A DNA stretch of 36,266 nucleotides, from NCBI GenBank assembly GCA_018830885.1, contig JAHJRI010000230.1, positions 1 through 36,266 of the forward strand, in the 5' to 3' direction. Under the pieces are notes generated by a model that did no database searches, was not told the DNA's origin, and saw only the letters and a list, made by a program, of their open reading frames with translations. This document shows positions 16,761 through 24,803 of this stretch, in pieces. Numbering within the stretch: position 1 is the stretch's first letter; each line of letters opens with the position of its first letter. Both the position numbers and the translations under genes were made by a program. The DNA is from a bacterium (lineage in GTDB: Bacteria; SAR324; XYD2-FULL-50-16).

Positions 16761-18488
16761 ATGATCAAGATTCGTATCCTGAACAGCCCCTATTTTCTGT
16801 TATCCAAGGACAGGGTTCAGCAGGTCCAGCAACTGTTCAAGCTCAGTTTTCCCAAGTTGGCGAACTATGCCGAGCAGATTCCGGCCATGTTATACAACCC
16901 GATCCAGTATGGTTACCAGTCGACGCTCCTGATTGCTGAAGGCGCACTCAATCGGGTTGACGCCTTTGCCCTGGTGATGCATTTCTCAGAAACAGCCAGC
17001 TCATTTCTCGATTTCTTCGCCACCCGGAGTGATATCCGGGGAGGGGGCGTGGGTAGTGCCCTGTACGATGCGGTTCGGGAATTGTGCCAGGAGATGGGGA
17101 ACAAAGGGATTTACCTGGAGGTTCAGCCGGATGAGGAGAGCCTGACACCGGATCCGCAACAACTGGAAAATGCCAGAAAACGGATCCGTTTTTATGAACA
17201 GTATGGGGTCCAGGTAATCGAAAACGCGGCCTATGCGGAACCGGTCGGAGATCCCCCGACTTCGGCATACCTTCTCTTTGACGGATTGGATCGAACCCTG
17301 CCCCTGGAAAAAAACGAAGTCAGGAAGTCCGTTGAATGCATTCTGACAAGACGTTTTGCACTGAGCGTAGACAGTGACTATATCGAAAAAGTGATCGCCG
17401 AATTTACCGATGATCCGGTCAAACTGCGTCCTTTGCGATATACCCGGAAAAAAGAGAAAAGAAGCAGCTCAAAATCCGCGCTGCGCATGGCCAAGTCATT
17501 TGTGGTTGTCACCAGTCCCCGGCACGAGATCCATCATGTCAAGGAGCGAGGATATTTCGAGCGGCCGATACGGGTCAATGCCATCAAACAGGTCCTCGAT
17601 GAAATGGGGTTGTTTAATTCGGTGCAACCGCGCAAATTCAGCGACAAACATCTGTTCGCGGTTCACGATACGGATTTTGTCTACTATATCCGGCTGGTCA
17701 GCACCAAGCTCAAGGAAAAACGACCCGTATATCCCGATACGTTTCCACTGAGAAGACTGGTCAACCGCCCCAAGGTACTGCCCACACAGGCAGGATACTA
17801 TTGCATCGACACGGGCACACCGCTCTATCGCAACGCCTACATAGCCGCACGGGCGGCCGTCGACACGGTCTTAACTGCCACCGACGAACTGCTGTCCGGA
17901 AAGAGGCTGGTTTATGCGGTTTGCCGACCTCCCGGGCACCACGCGGGAATCAGTTTTTTCGGTGGTTTCTGCTATTTCAACAACGCCGCCATTGCCGCCC
18001 AATACCTGAGCCAGGAAAGCCGGGTGGCAATTCTCGATATCGATTTTCACCATGGCAACGGAACCCAGGACATCTTTTACGAACGAAACGATGTCATGAC
18101 CGTTTCCGTTCACGGTCATCCGGACTACTCCTATCCCTACTTCAGCGGTTATTCCGCGGAAATAGGCTCAGGTCACGGCGAAGGATTTAATCGTAATTTC
18201 CCCCTGCCGCCAAAAACGGATGAAAAAAAGTATCTTGCCACACTGGTCAAAGCACTCCACCTGATCCGGGGTTTCAGGCCGGACGCACTGATCGTCAGCC
18301 TGGGCTTCGATATTCTGAAGGGGGACCCGACCGGCACCTTTCTCTTGAAACCCTCCGCCATGCAAGCCATCAGCAGTCAGTTAATGGCGTTGAATATTCC
18401 GATGCTGATTGTGCAGGAAGGCGGCTATAACCTGAAAAACATCAAAAGCGGCTGCCGATCCCTGTTCAAGGGGCTCCAGAATCCTTGA
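16761..18488 (+). CDS. GNAT acetyltransferase fused to acetylpolyamine amidohydrolase / histone-deacetylase-family domain
   Basis: A 575-residue fusion. Residues about 1-175 form a GNAT N-acetyltransferase with the acetyl-CoA loop RSDIRGGGVGSALYDAVREL (89-108). After a linker, residues about 245-575 form a class II-type deacetylase: RPPGHHAG with the His393-His394 dyad, DIDFHHGNGTQDIFY with zinc ligands Asp428 and His430, SLGFD with zinc ligand Asp517, and EGGY (553-556). The segment GYSAEIGSGHGEGFNRNFPLP resembles acetylpolyamine amidohydrolases. Both catalytic sets look intact, so one chain could add and remove acetyl groups. The start is ATG 16761 with GAAGAGA upstream; the frame opens at TTG 16746. 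The substrate, a small amine or a protein lysine, is not known. Confidence 0.9.
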   Translation: MIKIRILNSPYFLLSKDRVQQVQQLFKLSFPKLANYAEQIPAMLYNPIQYGYQSTLLIAEGALNRVDAFALVMHFSETASSFLDFFATRSDIRGGGVGSALYDAVRELCQEMGNKGIYLEVQPDEESLTPDPQQLENARKRIRFYEQYGVQVIENAAYAEPVGDPPTSAYLLFDGLDRTLPLEKNEVRKSVECILTRRFALSVDSDYIEKVIAEFTDDPVKLRPLRYTRKKEKRSSSKSALRMAKSFVVVTSPRHEIHHVKERGYFERPIRVNAIKQVLDEMGLFNSVQPRKFSDKHLFAVHDTDFVYYIRLVSTKLKEKRPVYPDTFPLRRLVNRPKVLPTQAGYYCIDTGTPLYRNAYIAARAAVDTVLTATDELLSGKRLVYAVCRPPGHHAGISFFGGFCYFNNAAIAAQYLSQESRVAILDIDFHHGNGTQDIFYERNDVMTVSVHGHPDYSYPYFSGYSAEIGSGHGEGFNRNFPLPPKTDEKKYLATLVKALHLIRGFRPDALIVSLGFDILKGDPTGTFLLKPSAMQAISSQLMALNIPMLIVQEGGYNLKNIKSGCRSLFKGLQNP

Positions 18489-18569
18489 AAGCCCGGTTTC
18501 GAATCTGTCTGTACCGCCACCGCTGAATTTGTTTTATCATGGTTGTCAATTCTGATGGCCGGTCGCTGC

Positions 18570-18588
18570 CCCGGTTTTTGAAACCGGG
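18570..18588 (+). other. Hairpin between the GNAT-deacetylase and carboxyltransferase genes
   Basis: CCCGGTTT (18570-18577) and AAACCGGG (18581-18588) form a perfect 8-bp stem with a TTG loop, extendable by a few pairs with one bulge. No T-run follows, so it is not a canonical terminator. Confidence 0.4.
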
Positions 18589-18687
18589 CAGGGCTGGGAC
18601 CCCCTTGCAATATTCCCCATTTCCTGCCAGTCTGACGAGGATTGACGAAAAACAGCCATGGACAATAACCACCGGATAAGGATGAAT

Positions 18688-20238
18688 ATGAGTTGGGAGA
18701 AAGAGATTGAGGAACTGCAGCAGCGGACGGCCCTGTCGCACCAGATGGGTGGAAAAGAGAAGGTTGACCGGCAGCACGAATTTGGAAAGTTGACTATCCG
18801 GGAACGGGTGGATGGGATTGTTGATAAAGGGTCGTTTCATGAAATCGGGGCCCTGGCCGGAAAAGTGGAATACGATGAACAGGGCAATATCAGAGATTTC
18901 ACTCCCTCCAATTTTGTCTTCGGGACCGCGGAAATCGACGGGCGGCCTGTTGTGGTTTCCGGGGACGATTTTACGGTTCGCGGGGGATCAGCCGAAGCAT
19001 CCATCGGGGCAAAACGGACTCAGGCTGAGGGGTTGGCCCGCGAACTGAAACTGCCCCATATCCGGCTGGTGGATGGGATGGGCGGCGGGGGCTCTGTCAA
19101 GAGCATCGAAATCGCCGGCCGCACCTATATTCCGATCCTGAGGGGCTGGGAGACCGTTGTGGAACTCCTGGGCATCGCCCCCTCAGTCTCACTGGCTCTG
19201 GGTTCGGTGGCCGGACTGGGCGCAGGGCGCGTGGCAACCAGTCACTATTCGGTGATTGTCAGCGATACCGCCCAGATGATGGTGGCCGGACCGGCCCTGG
19301 TGGACTGGGCCAGCATGGGAACCGTCTCCAAGGAAGAGCTGGGACATGCACGGATTCACACCCGCAACGGCTCGATCGATGACATGGTGGACACGGAAGC
19401 AGAAGCGTTTGAGCGGGCCCGCCGGTTTCTTTCCTTTCTTCCCAGCAGCGTGTATGAGCTGCCTCCGGTGCTTCAAACGACAGACAATCCCGAACGACGG
19501 GATGCCAATCTGCTGGACATCATCCCCAGAAACCCGAAAAAGCCCTATGATATGCGGTCGGTTTTAAAATCGGTATTCGATGAGGGTTCCCTGTTTGAGA
19601 TCGGCTGTAATTGGGGGCGCGCCCTGATCTGCTGCCTGGCCCGACTGGACGGGGTTCCCGTGGCGGTTTTTGCCGAAAATCCCCAACGGTATGCGGGCGC
19701 CTGGACGACCTCCTCCTGCAGGAAACTGGTCCGGTTTATCGATCTGGCCACTACCTTTCATCTGCCTCTGGTCCACCTGGAGGACTGTCCCGGATTCCTG
19801 ATCGGTAAACGGTCCGAAGAGGAAGGCACCATCCGGGCCGGGTCCCAGGCCCTGGCCGCGCTGTACCAGTCCAATGTCCCCTATTGCTGCATCGTGATCA
19901 GAAAGGCCTTTGGCGTGGCCGGCGCCAGCAATTTCAAGTCGGGGACATCCCATTTCCGCTATGCCTGGCCGTCGGGCGACTGGGGGTCGCTGCCCATCGA
20001 AGGGGGCATCGAGGTAGCCTACAAGGCGGAACTGCTGCAGGCCGATGATTATGATGCCCACCTGGCCAAAATAAAGGATCGCCTGAACCTGCTCAAATCC
20101 CCCTTCCGGTCGGCGGAGTATTTTGAAGTCGAGGAGATCATCGATCCCCGGGATACCCGACCCATCCTTTGTCAATGGATCAAGCTGGCGCGCCGGGCCA
20201 CGACCCCCGGACAATACGCCTTTACGTTCCGTCCCTGA
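18688..20238 (+). CDS. Acyl-CoA carboxylase carboxyltransferase (beta) subunit
   Basis: A 516-residue biotin-dependent carboxyltransferase of the propionyl-/methylcrotonyl-CoA carboxylase beta type. Both crotonase-like halves are present: the N-half with GKLTIRERVDGIVDKGSFHE, GDDFTVRGGSAEASIGAKR and GAGRVATSHYSVIVS, and the C-half with AVFAENPQRYAGAWTTSSCR, LEDCPGFLIGKRSEEEGTIR and RKAFGVAGASNF. It would move carboxyl from carboxybiotin to an acyl-CoA. I chose ATG 18688 (MSWEKEIEEL), because homologues start with this sequence and AAGG lies 6 bases upstream; ATG 18658 is possible. No biotin carboxylase or biotin carrier gene is in the window, so partners must be elsewhere. Acyl-CoA specificity is unresolved. 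Confidence 0.9.
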   Translation: MSWEKEIEELQQRTALSHQMGGKEKVDRQHEFGKLTIRERVDGIVDKGSFHEIGALAGKVEYDEQGNIRDFTPSNFVFGTAEIDGRPVVVSGDDFTVRGGSAEASIGAKRTQAEGLARELKLPHIRLVDGMGGGGSVKSIEIAGRTYIPILRGWETVVELLGIAPSVSLALGSVAGLGAGRVATSHYSVIVSDTAQMMVAGPALVDWASMGTVSKEELGHARIHTRNGSIDDMVDTEAEAFERARRFLSFLPSSVYELPPVLQTTDNPERRDANLLDIIPRNPKKPYDMRSVLKSVFDEGSLFEIGCNWGRALICCLARLDGVPVAVFAENPQRYAGAWTTSSCRKLVRFIDLATTFHLPLVHLEDCPGFLIGKRSEEEGTIRAGSQALAALYQSNVPYCCIVIRKAFGVAGASNFKSGTSHFRYAWPSGDWGSLPIEGGIEVAYKAELLQADDYDAHLAKIKDRLNLLKSPFRSAEYFEVEEIIDPRDTRPILCQWIKLARRATTPGQYAFTFRP

Positions 20239-20419
20239 CAGGAACTCGCTCTTTGAATCAGAACCCGTTACCAGTTCGTAACGACCGCCACGAGTCAAAC
20301 TGATACGGGATGAACGGGGTCCGGGTGGCATCCGGCTTTGTTTTCTAAGCGCAACCTGATAAGATAGAAGAAACTCGGTCCAGTTATAATCTGGAACAAG
20401 ATAACTCAAAGAGACGGTC

Positions 20420-22162
20420 ATGACACAGTCCGGCGGTGAAGTAATTGCCAGTATCCTGAAAAATCACCATATCCCCTGTATATTTACCCTTTGCGGCGGT
20501 CACATCTCCCCCATTCTGGTCGCCAGCAAGGCGGCCGGTATTCGGATCATCGATGTGCGGGACGAGGCCAACGCCGCTTTCGCTGCCGATGCCTTTGCCC
20601 GGTTGACCGGCATTCCCGGCGTGGCAGTAGTAACGGCCGGGCCGGGGGTCACCAATACGGTGACCCCATTGAAGAACGCCCAGATGGCCCAGTCACCACT
20701 GGTTCTTTTCGGAGGCGCTGCCGCCACCATCATCAAGGGCCGCGGATCCCTGCAGGATATTGACCAGGTGTCGTTGCTGCAGTCCATTGTCAAACTCACG
20801 GTGACCATTAACCAGAATTGTGATCTGGTGCCGGTGATCGAACATGCGTTCCAGGTGGCCCAGTCCGGCACTCCGGGTCCCGTGTTTGTCGAGTGTCCCA
20901 TAGACCTGCTCTACAGCGAAGAGATGGTGAGGGAATGGTACGGGGCGAAACCGGAAACTGAATCCGGAATGGGAATCAAAAGCAAGCTTTACCAGTTCTA
21001 CCTGGACCGGCATGTGAATCGTATGTTTGCCTGTGATTACGACGCCATGCAACCCGCTCCCGAGATCGTCACGGCACCCGGACTGAAACCCGAGCGGGTG
21101 GCAAAGGCGGTGCGACTTTTGAAAAAGACTGAAAGGCCGGTTCTCATCATCGGCAGCCAGGCCATGCTGCGACAGGCCGAAGTGGAAATCCTGGCACAGA
21201 CCGTGGCTGAACTGGGGATACCGGTTTACCTGGCCGGTATGGCCCGGGGGTTGCTGGGTCGTTCTCACCGGCTGCACATGCGGCATCGCAGGGGGTTTGC
21301 CCTGAAACAGGCTGATCTGGTTCTGCTGGCCGGCATGCCCTGTGATTTCCGTCTGGGGTACGGCCGCAGCATCAACAGCAAGGCAACGCTGGTGTCGGTC
21401 AATCGCAGCAAGGCGGATCTGAATCTGAACAGGAAGCCGGAACTGGGTGTGCTGGCAGATCCCTGTGATTTTCTGATCGCTTTGGGCACGAGGTTTGAAA
21501 ACAGCAGCAACCGATTTGAACCCTGGATTCAGGCACTTGCAGACAGCAATCTCCAGCGGGAGCAGGAGATTTCAGCCACGGCAGCTGAAAAAACCGACTT
21601 TATCAATCCCCTCGCCTTCCTGAAACAGCTGGACGCCTTTCTGGATGACAACTGTCTGATCGTGGCGGACGGAGGGGATTTTGTTGCGACCGCGTCCTAT
21701 ATCATGCAACCCAGGAGCCCGCTGAGCTGGCTTGATCCCGGCGTATTCGGCACCCTCGGTGTCGGGGCCGGTTTTGCTCTGGGGGCCAGGCTGAGCCGGC
21801 CCGATAAGGAAATCTGGCTGATTTATGGCGATGGCGCCGCCGGGTACAGCCTTCAGGAGATGGATACCTTTGTCCGTCATGGACTGCCGGTCATTGCCGT
21901 TGTGGGCAACGACGGTTCCTGGGCCCAGATCGCCCGGGATCAGGTCGAGGTGTTAAACGATGACGTGGGCACCGTCCTCAACCGCACCGCCTATCACCAG
22001 GTGGTGGAGGGATTCGGTGGCAGAGGCTTTCTGCTGGAAGCAGCGGAACAGATACCTGCTGTACTGGCTGAAGCCCGTGACACAGCGAGAAAGGGAATCC
22101 CGGTACTGATCAATGTTCTGATCGGGAAAACCGACTTCCGCAAGGGGTCGATATCGATGTGA
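20420..22162 (+). CDS. Thiamine-diphosphate enzyme, 2-hydroxyacyl-CoA lyase / acetolactate synthase-like (ILVBL/HACL2 type)
   Basis: A 580-residue ThDP enzyme with the usual three domains. Glu49 in VRDEANAAFAADAFAR is the cofactor-activating glutamate. GDG (470-472) followed after 24 residues by Asn497-Asp498 (GNDGSW) is the ThDP-Mg binding motif. The N-terminal run IFTLCGGHISPILVAS, then VTAGPGVTNTVTPLKNAQMA and QSGTPGPVFVECPIDLLY, resembles the vertebrate ILVBL protein, described as 2-hydroxyacyl-CoA lyase 2, more than catabolic or biosynthetic acetolactate synthases. The likely reaction is cleavage of a 2-hydroxyacyl-CoA to an aldehyde and formyl-CoA, but acetolactate synthase-like chemistry is possible. 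No regulatory subunit (ilvN) accompanies it. Confidence 0.85.
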   Translation: MTQSGGEVIASILKNHHIPCIFTLCGGHISPILVASKAAGIRIIDVRDEANAAFAADAFARLTGIPGVAVVTAGPGVTNTVTPLKNAQMAQSPLVLFGGAAATIIKGRGSLQDIDQVSLLQSIVKLTVTINQNCDLVPVIEHAFQVAQSGTPGPVFVECPIDLLYSEEMVREWYGAKPETESGMGIKSKLYQFYLDRHVNRMFACDYDAMQPAPEIVTAPGLKPERVAKAVRLLKKTERPVLIIGSQAMLRQAEVEILAQTVAELGIPVYLAGMARGLLGRSHRLHMRHRRGFALKQADLVLLAGMPCDFRLGYGRSINSKATLVSVNRSKADLNLNRKPELGVLADPCDFLIALGTRFENSSNRFEPWIQALADSNLQREQEISATAAEKTDFINPLAFLKQLDAFLDDNCLIVADGGDFVATASYIMQPRSPLSWLDPGVFGTLGVGAGFALGARLSRPDKEIWLIYGDGAAGYSLQEMDTFVRHGLPVIAVVGNDGSWAQIARDQVEVLNDDVGTVLNRTAYHQVVEGFGGRGFLLEAAEQIPAVLAEARDTARKGIPVLINVLIGKTDFRKGSISM

Positions 22163-22184
22163 ATCATGGTTGCACCTACCGTGG

Positions 22185-23345
22185 TTATTGTTTCAACAGC
22201 TCGTCGGCAATCAGGATACGTCGGATTTCAGAGGTCCCCGCCCCGATTTCATAGAGTTTGGAATCCCGGTAAAGGCGATTCACCGCATATTCCAGCATAT
22301 AGCCATAACCGCCGTGGATCTGCACAGCGTCGGTGACTGCCCGGGAAGCCACTTCAGCGGTAAAGAGAACGGCCGCCCCGGCCAGCTTGTGGAGCTCGGT
22401 TCCCTTTCCGCCCCGCTCCGAGCGGTCGGCCAGCCTGGCAGCCCGATAGACCAGTCCCCTGGCCGCTTCAATCTCCGTGTACATATTGGCCAGTTTGGCC
22501 TTGACCAGTTGAAAGCTGCCAATGGGCTGACCGAACTGGTGTCGTTTGCGGGCATAGTCCAGGGAGAGCTCCAGGGCCGATTCCGCCAGACCCAGTGCCA
22601 TACCGGCCACAATCACCCGTTCCACATCCAGACCGTTCATCATCACCCGGACACCCATGTCGATTTCACCAAGCACGTTTTCAGCCGGTACCCGGCAGTT
22701 ACTGAAGACCAGCTCCCCCGTGGCCGAACCGCGATGCCCCATCTTGTCCAGTTTTTTGGAAATGGAATAACCGGGAAAGGTTTTTTCCACCAGGAAGGCG
22801 GTAATGCCCCGGGCGCGCTTTTCCATGTCCGTTTTGGCATAGACCAGGGCCAGGCCGGCTTCCGGACCGTTGGTGATAAACATCTTGCTGCCGTTGAGGA
22901 TAAAGTCGTCCCCGTCCCGCTCAGCTGTGGTCTGGATCCCGACCGCATCCGAGCCGGCATCCGGTTCGGTGAGTCCCAGGCAGCCGATCAGCTCACCGGA
23001 AATGAGACGGGGCAGGTATTTCTGTTTCTGCGCTTCGTTACCGTTCCGCTCCAGATTATGGGCACACAGGTTGGCATGCGCGCCCACCGACAGCGCCAGG
23101 GCGGGGCAGATGCGCCCCATCTGTTCCATCATGATCGTAAAGGTAACCGTATCGGTTGCAAACCCACCGTATGTTTCAGGGAGACTCAGCCCCAGGAATC
23201 CCAGGTCCCCCATTTTTCTCCAGATACCATCCGGCAGTCTGTCTTCCCGGTCGATCTCCTCTGCCACGGGCGCGATCTCCTTCAGCATGAATTCCCGTAC
23301 GTTCTTTTCGATCATTTTCTGTTCGCGGGTCCATTCAAGGTCCAT
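22185..23345 (-). CDS. Acyl-CoA dehydrogenase, isovaleryl-CoA dehydrogenase type
   Basis: A 386-residue FAD-dependent acyl-CoA dehydrogenase. FAD/acyl-CoA motifs are present: CLGLTEPDAGSDA (122-134), FITNGPEA, KMGHRGSATGEL, RHQFGQPIGSFQL and QIHGGYGYMLEY. The C-terminal YEIGAGTSEIRR (365-376) has Ala where medium/short-chain enzymes carry the catalytic Glu, and the base is instead Glu242 in GLDVERV, the arrangement found in isovaleryl-CoA dehydrogenase. The start is ATG 23345 with GGAG 9 bases upstream; the longer frame to 23459 crosses a large inverted repeat and is not used. It converges on the HACL2-like gene, 22 bases away. It would oxidise a branched or short acyl-CoA and pass electrons to ETF. 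Confidence 0.92.
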   Translation of the reverse strand: MDLEWTREQKMIEKNVREFMLKEIAPVAEEIDREDRLPDGIWRKMGDLGFLGLSLPETYGGFATDTVTFTIMMEQMGRICPALALSVGAHANLCAHNLERNGNEAQKQKYLPRLISGELIGCLGLTEPDAGSDAVGIQTTAERDGDDFILNGSKMFITNGPEAGLALVYAKTDMEKRARGITAFLVEKTFPGYSISKKLDKMGHRGSATGELVFSNCRVPAENVLGEIDMGVRVMMNGLDVERVIVAGMALGLAESALELSLDYARKRHQFGQPIGSFQLVKAKLANMYTEIEAARGLVYRAARLADRSERGGKGTELHKLAGAAVLFTAEVASRAVTDAVQIHGGYGYMLEYAVNRLYRDSKLYEIGAGTSEIRRILIADELLKQ

Positions 23346-23430
23346 GGTGTTTCTCCAGATTGGGTATAGAACCACGCTCAACCGCTGCCGTCGTCCGGGC
23401 GGCGGTTGTGCTGTTTTCGGTATGCGTGGA

Positions 23431-23489
23431 GGATCGTGTCTTGACTTCTGATGTTGCACACTATCACATCAGAAATCAAGACACGATCC
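23431..23489. repeat. Long inverted repeat upstream of the acyl-CoA dehydrogenase gene
   Basis: Two 24-base arms (23431-23454 and 23466-23489) are inverted copies with one mismatch, separated by 11 bases. The arms begin GGATCGTGTCTTGA on the outer side. It lies about 85 bases upstream of the acyl-CoA dehydrogenase ATG and about 320 bases before the toxin-antitoxin promoter. There is no clear T-run on either side. It could be a terminator-like barrier, an operator or a decayed mobile element end. Confidence 0.8.
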
Positions 23490-23810
23490 TTTGATCCTGA
23501 AATGGAGGTCTGGTCAAAATAATCAAATCACCGTTAAAGCACATTTTTAAAGGTTTTACAGGGATTTATACGCGATTTTCCTGTCCATCGCCCTCAGGCA
23601 GCGGACCTATAGCAGTACCAGGGAACGCCTCCCCAATCGGGATTAGCATTTATTTTCACCGTCTGTGGTATCAGCATCGAAATTCTTCGCCGAAAACAGT
23701 AAGCGACACACTTTACCCTGATGACTCCGTTCTTGATGGTAATGATTTATTTGTTCCCTCTATAGAGATCCCAGTTTTCTCTGACAAGGGACACAAGATA
23801 TTGCTGAATA

Positions 23811-23851
23811 TTGACAACAATTTTGTTTACGCATATAATATGCGTAAACAA
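23811..23851 (+). promoter_or_regulatory. Consensus sigma-70 promoter with 29-bp palindromic operator (toxin-antitoxin locus)
   Basis: TTGACA (23811-23816), a 17-base spacer and TATAAT (23834-23839) match the sigma-70 consensus at all twelve positions. A perfect palindrome with 13-bp arms (TTGTTTACGCATA, 23823-23835, and its complement, 23839-23851) and a 3-base centre covers the -10. This is the expected layout for autorepression by the antitoxin or antitoxin-toxin complex. GGGAG upstream of ATG 23872 is the ribosome site. Confidence 0.9.
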
Positions 23852-23871
23852 TCAAAAACCAGGGAGATGGA

Positions 23872-24102
23872 ATGAAAACAGCTACCGTCGGTGAAATTCA
23901 AAAGAACTTCTCAAAAGTGATAAATTCGATTGGCGCAGGTGAGGAGATCACAGTTACCAGAAGAGGAAAAGCAATTGCTCGAATAACGGCTATCGGTCCG
24001 ACAAAAAAAGTAGATTGGCCGGAATTCACGAAAGATGCAATCGAAACAACTGGCGAACCATTGAGTCAATTGATAGCAAACGGCAGAAAAGAAAGGTTTT
24101 GA
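23872..24102 (+). CDS. Antitoxin, Phd/YefM family
   Basis: A 76-residue protein with the Phd/YefM pattern: MKTATVGEIQKNFSKVI, then VTRRGKAIARITAI, forming the DNA-binding N-terminal domain, and a C-terminal tail (GEPLSQLIANGRKERF) that would wrap the toxin. It lies just behind a consensus promoter with a palindromic operator, so it is probably autoregulated. Its TGA stop (24100-24102) would once have touched the toxin ATG, but a repeat now separates the two genes. Confidence 0.9.
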   Translation: MKTATVGEIQKNFSKVINSIGAGEEITVTRRGKAIARITAIGPTKKVDWPEFTKDAIETTGEPLSQLIANGRKERF

Positions 24103-24107
24103 ATGAA

Positions 24108-24248
24108 CCATTCACCTGCATACGCCCCAAAGGTATTGTGTTTCAAGAAACGCATGAATCCTTCCTTGAGCTCCTGGAAACCATCCCTGGCTTCCAAGGT
24201 TCTTGAAACACAATACCTTCGGGGATGAGCGGAAATTGAACTGAATAG
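24108..24248 (+). repeat. Palindromic interspersed repeat, copy 2 (between antitoxin and toxin)
   Basis: A 141-bp unit beginning CCATTCA and ending TGAATAG, with inner arms AAAGGTATTGTGTTTCAAGA and TTCTTGAAACACAATACCTT, nearly perfect complements. It is homologous to 4232-4342 and 15163-15257. It is bracketed by the exact 14-bp direct repeat GGTTTTGAATGAAC at 24095-24108 and 24253-24266, which looks like a target duplication. The left copy contains the antitoxin stop and the right copy contains the toxin start. Removing the unit and one direct repeat restores TGA immediately followed by ATG. Confidence 0.85.
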
Positions 24249-24260
24249 ATACGGTTTTGA

Positions 24261-24698
24261 ATGAACTATTGGGATACCAGTCTGCTGGTGAAATTGTACG
24301 CTAAAGAAAGGGACTCACTCATTGTTGAAAAAAAGGTAAAGGAGATTAATGAAGCAATATTGCTCATCAATTTGCATGACCTTGAGTTTTTCAATGCCTT
24401 AAACTTAAAAAAATGGCGCAATGAGATCTCGGATGAAGACCTGGCACTGATTCGAACGCGATTTAAAGAGCACGAAAATCGCGGTGTCTATTATAGACCC
24501 GCAATTGATTGGTCTCAGGTGTATCAAATTGCTATCAGCCTTTCCAATTCACATACAGGGAATACCGGAACAAGATCGTTGGATGTCTTACATGTTGCGG
24601 CAGCTATTTCACTAAACTCAACCATATTCTTCACAAATGACAAGCGGCAACAAAAACTCGCCGAATTATCAGGTCTGCAAACAGTCATATTACGATAG
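24261..24698 (+). CDS. PIN-domain toxin (VapC-like ribonuclease)
   Basis: A 145-residue PIN-domain protein. The acidic residues that bind the catalytic metal are visible: Asp5 in NYWDTSLLV, Glu42 in HDLEFFNAL, Asp108 in RSLDVLHVAAA and Asp127 in FFTNDKRQQ. Such toxins cleave RNA and are held inactive by the antitoxin. All catalytic positions are intact. The ATG at 24261 has no ribosome binding site; it was probably translated by coupling to the antitoxin stop before the repeat came between them. Expression may therefore now be reduced. Confidence 0.87.
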   Translation: MNYWDTSLLVKLYAKERDSLIVEKKVKEINEAILLINLHDLEFFNALNLKKWRNEISDEDLALIRTRFKEHENRGVYYRPAIDWSQVYQIAISLSNSHTGNTGTRSLDVLHVAAAISLNSTIFFTNDKRQQKLAELSGLQTVILR

Positions 24699-24803
24699 CG
24701 ATAGCAATTCACCGAATCCAGCTAAAGGCGTCGGAACCTGTATGAAATTGTATTCATTCTCGACGGCCATCCATGGCGGTCCTATGGAATCAATCAGCCA
24801 GGT

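Noticed and set aside
22170..23369. Long plus-strand open frame opposite the acyl-CoA dehydrogenase
   Set aside because: Antisense shadow of a well-supported gene; its composition resembles no protein family.
24103..24206. Alternative toxin start in the left 14-bp direct repeat
   Set aside because: The frame runs into the palindromic repeat and stops without reaching the PIN domain.
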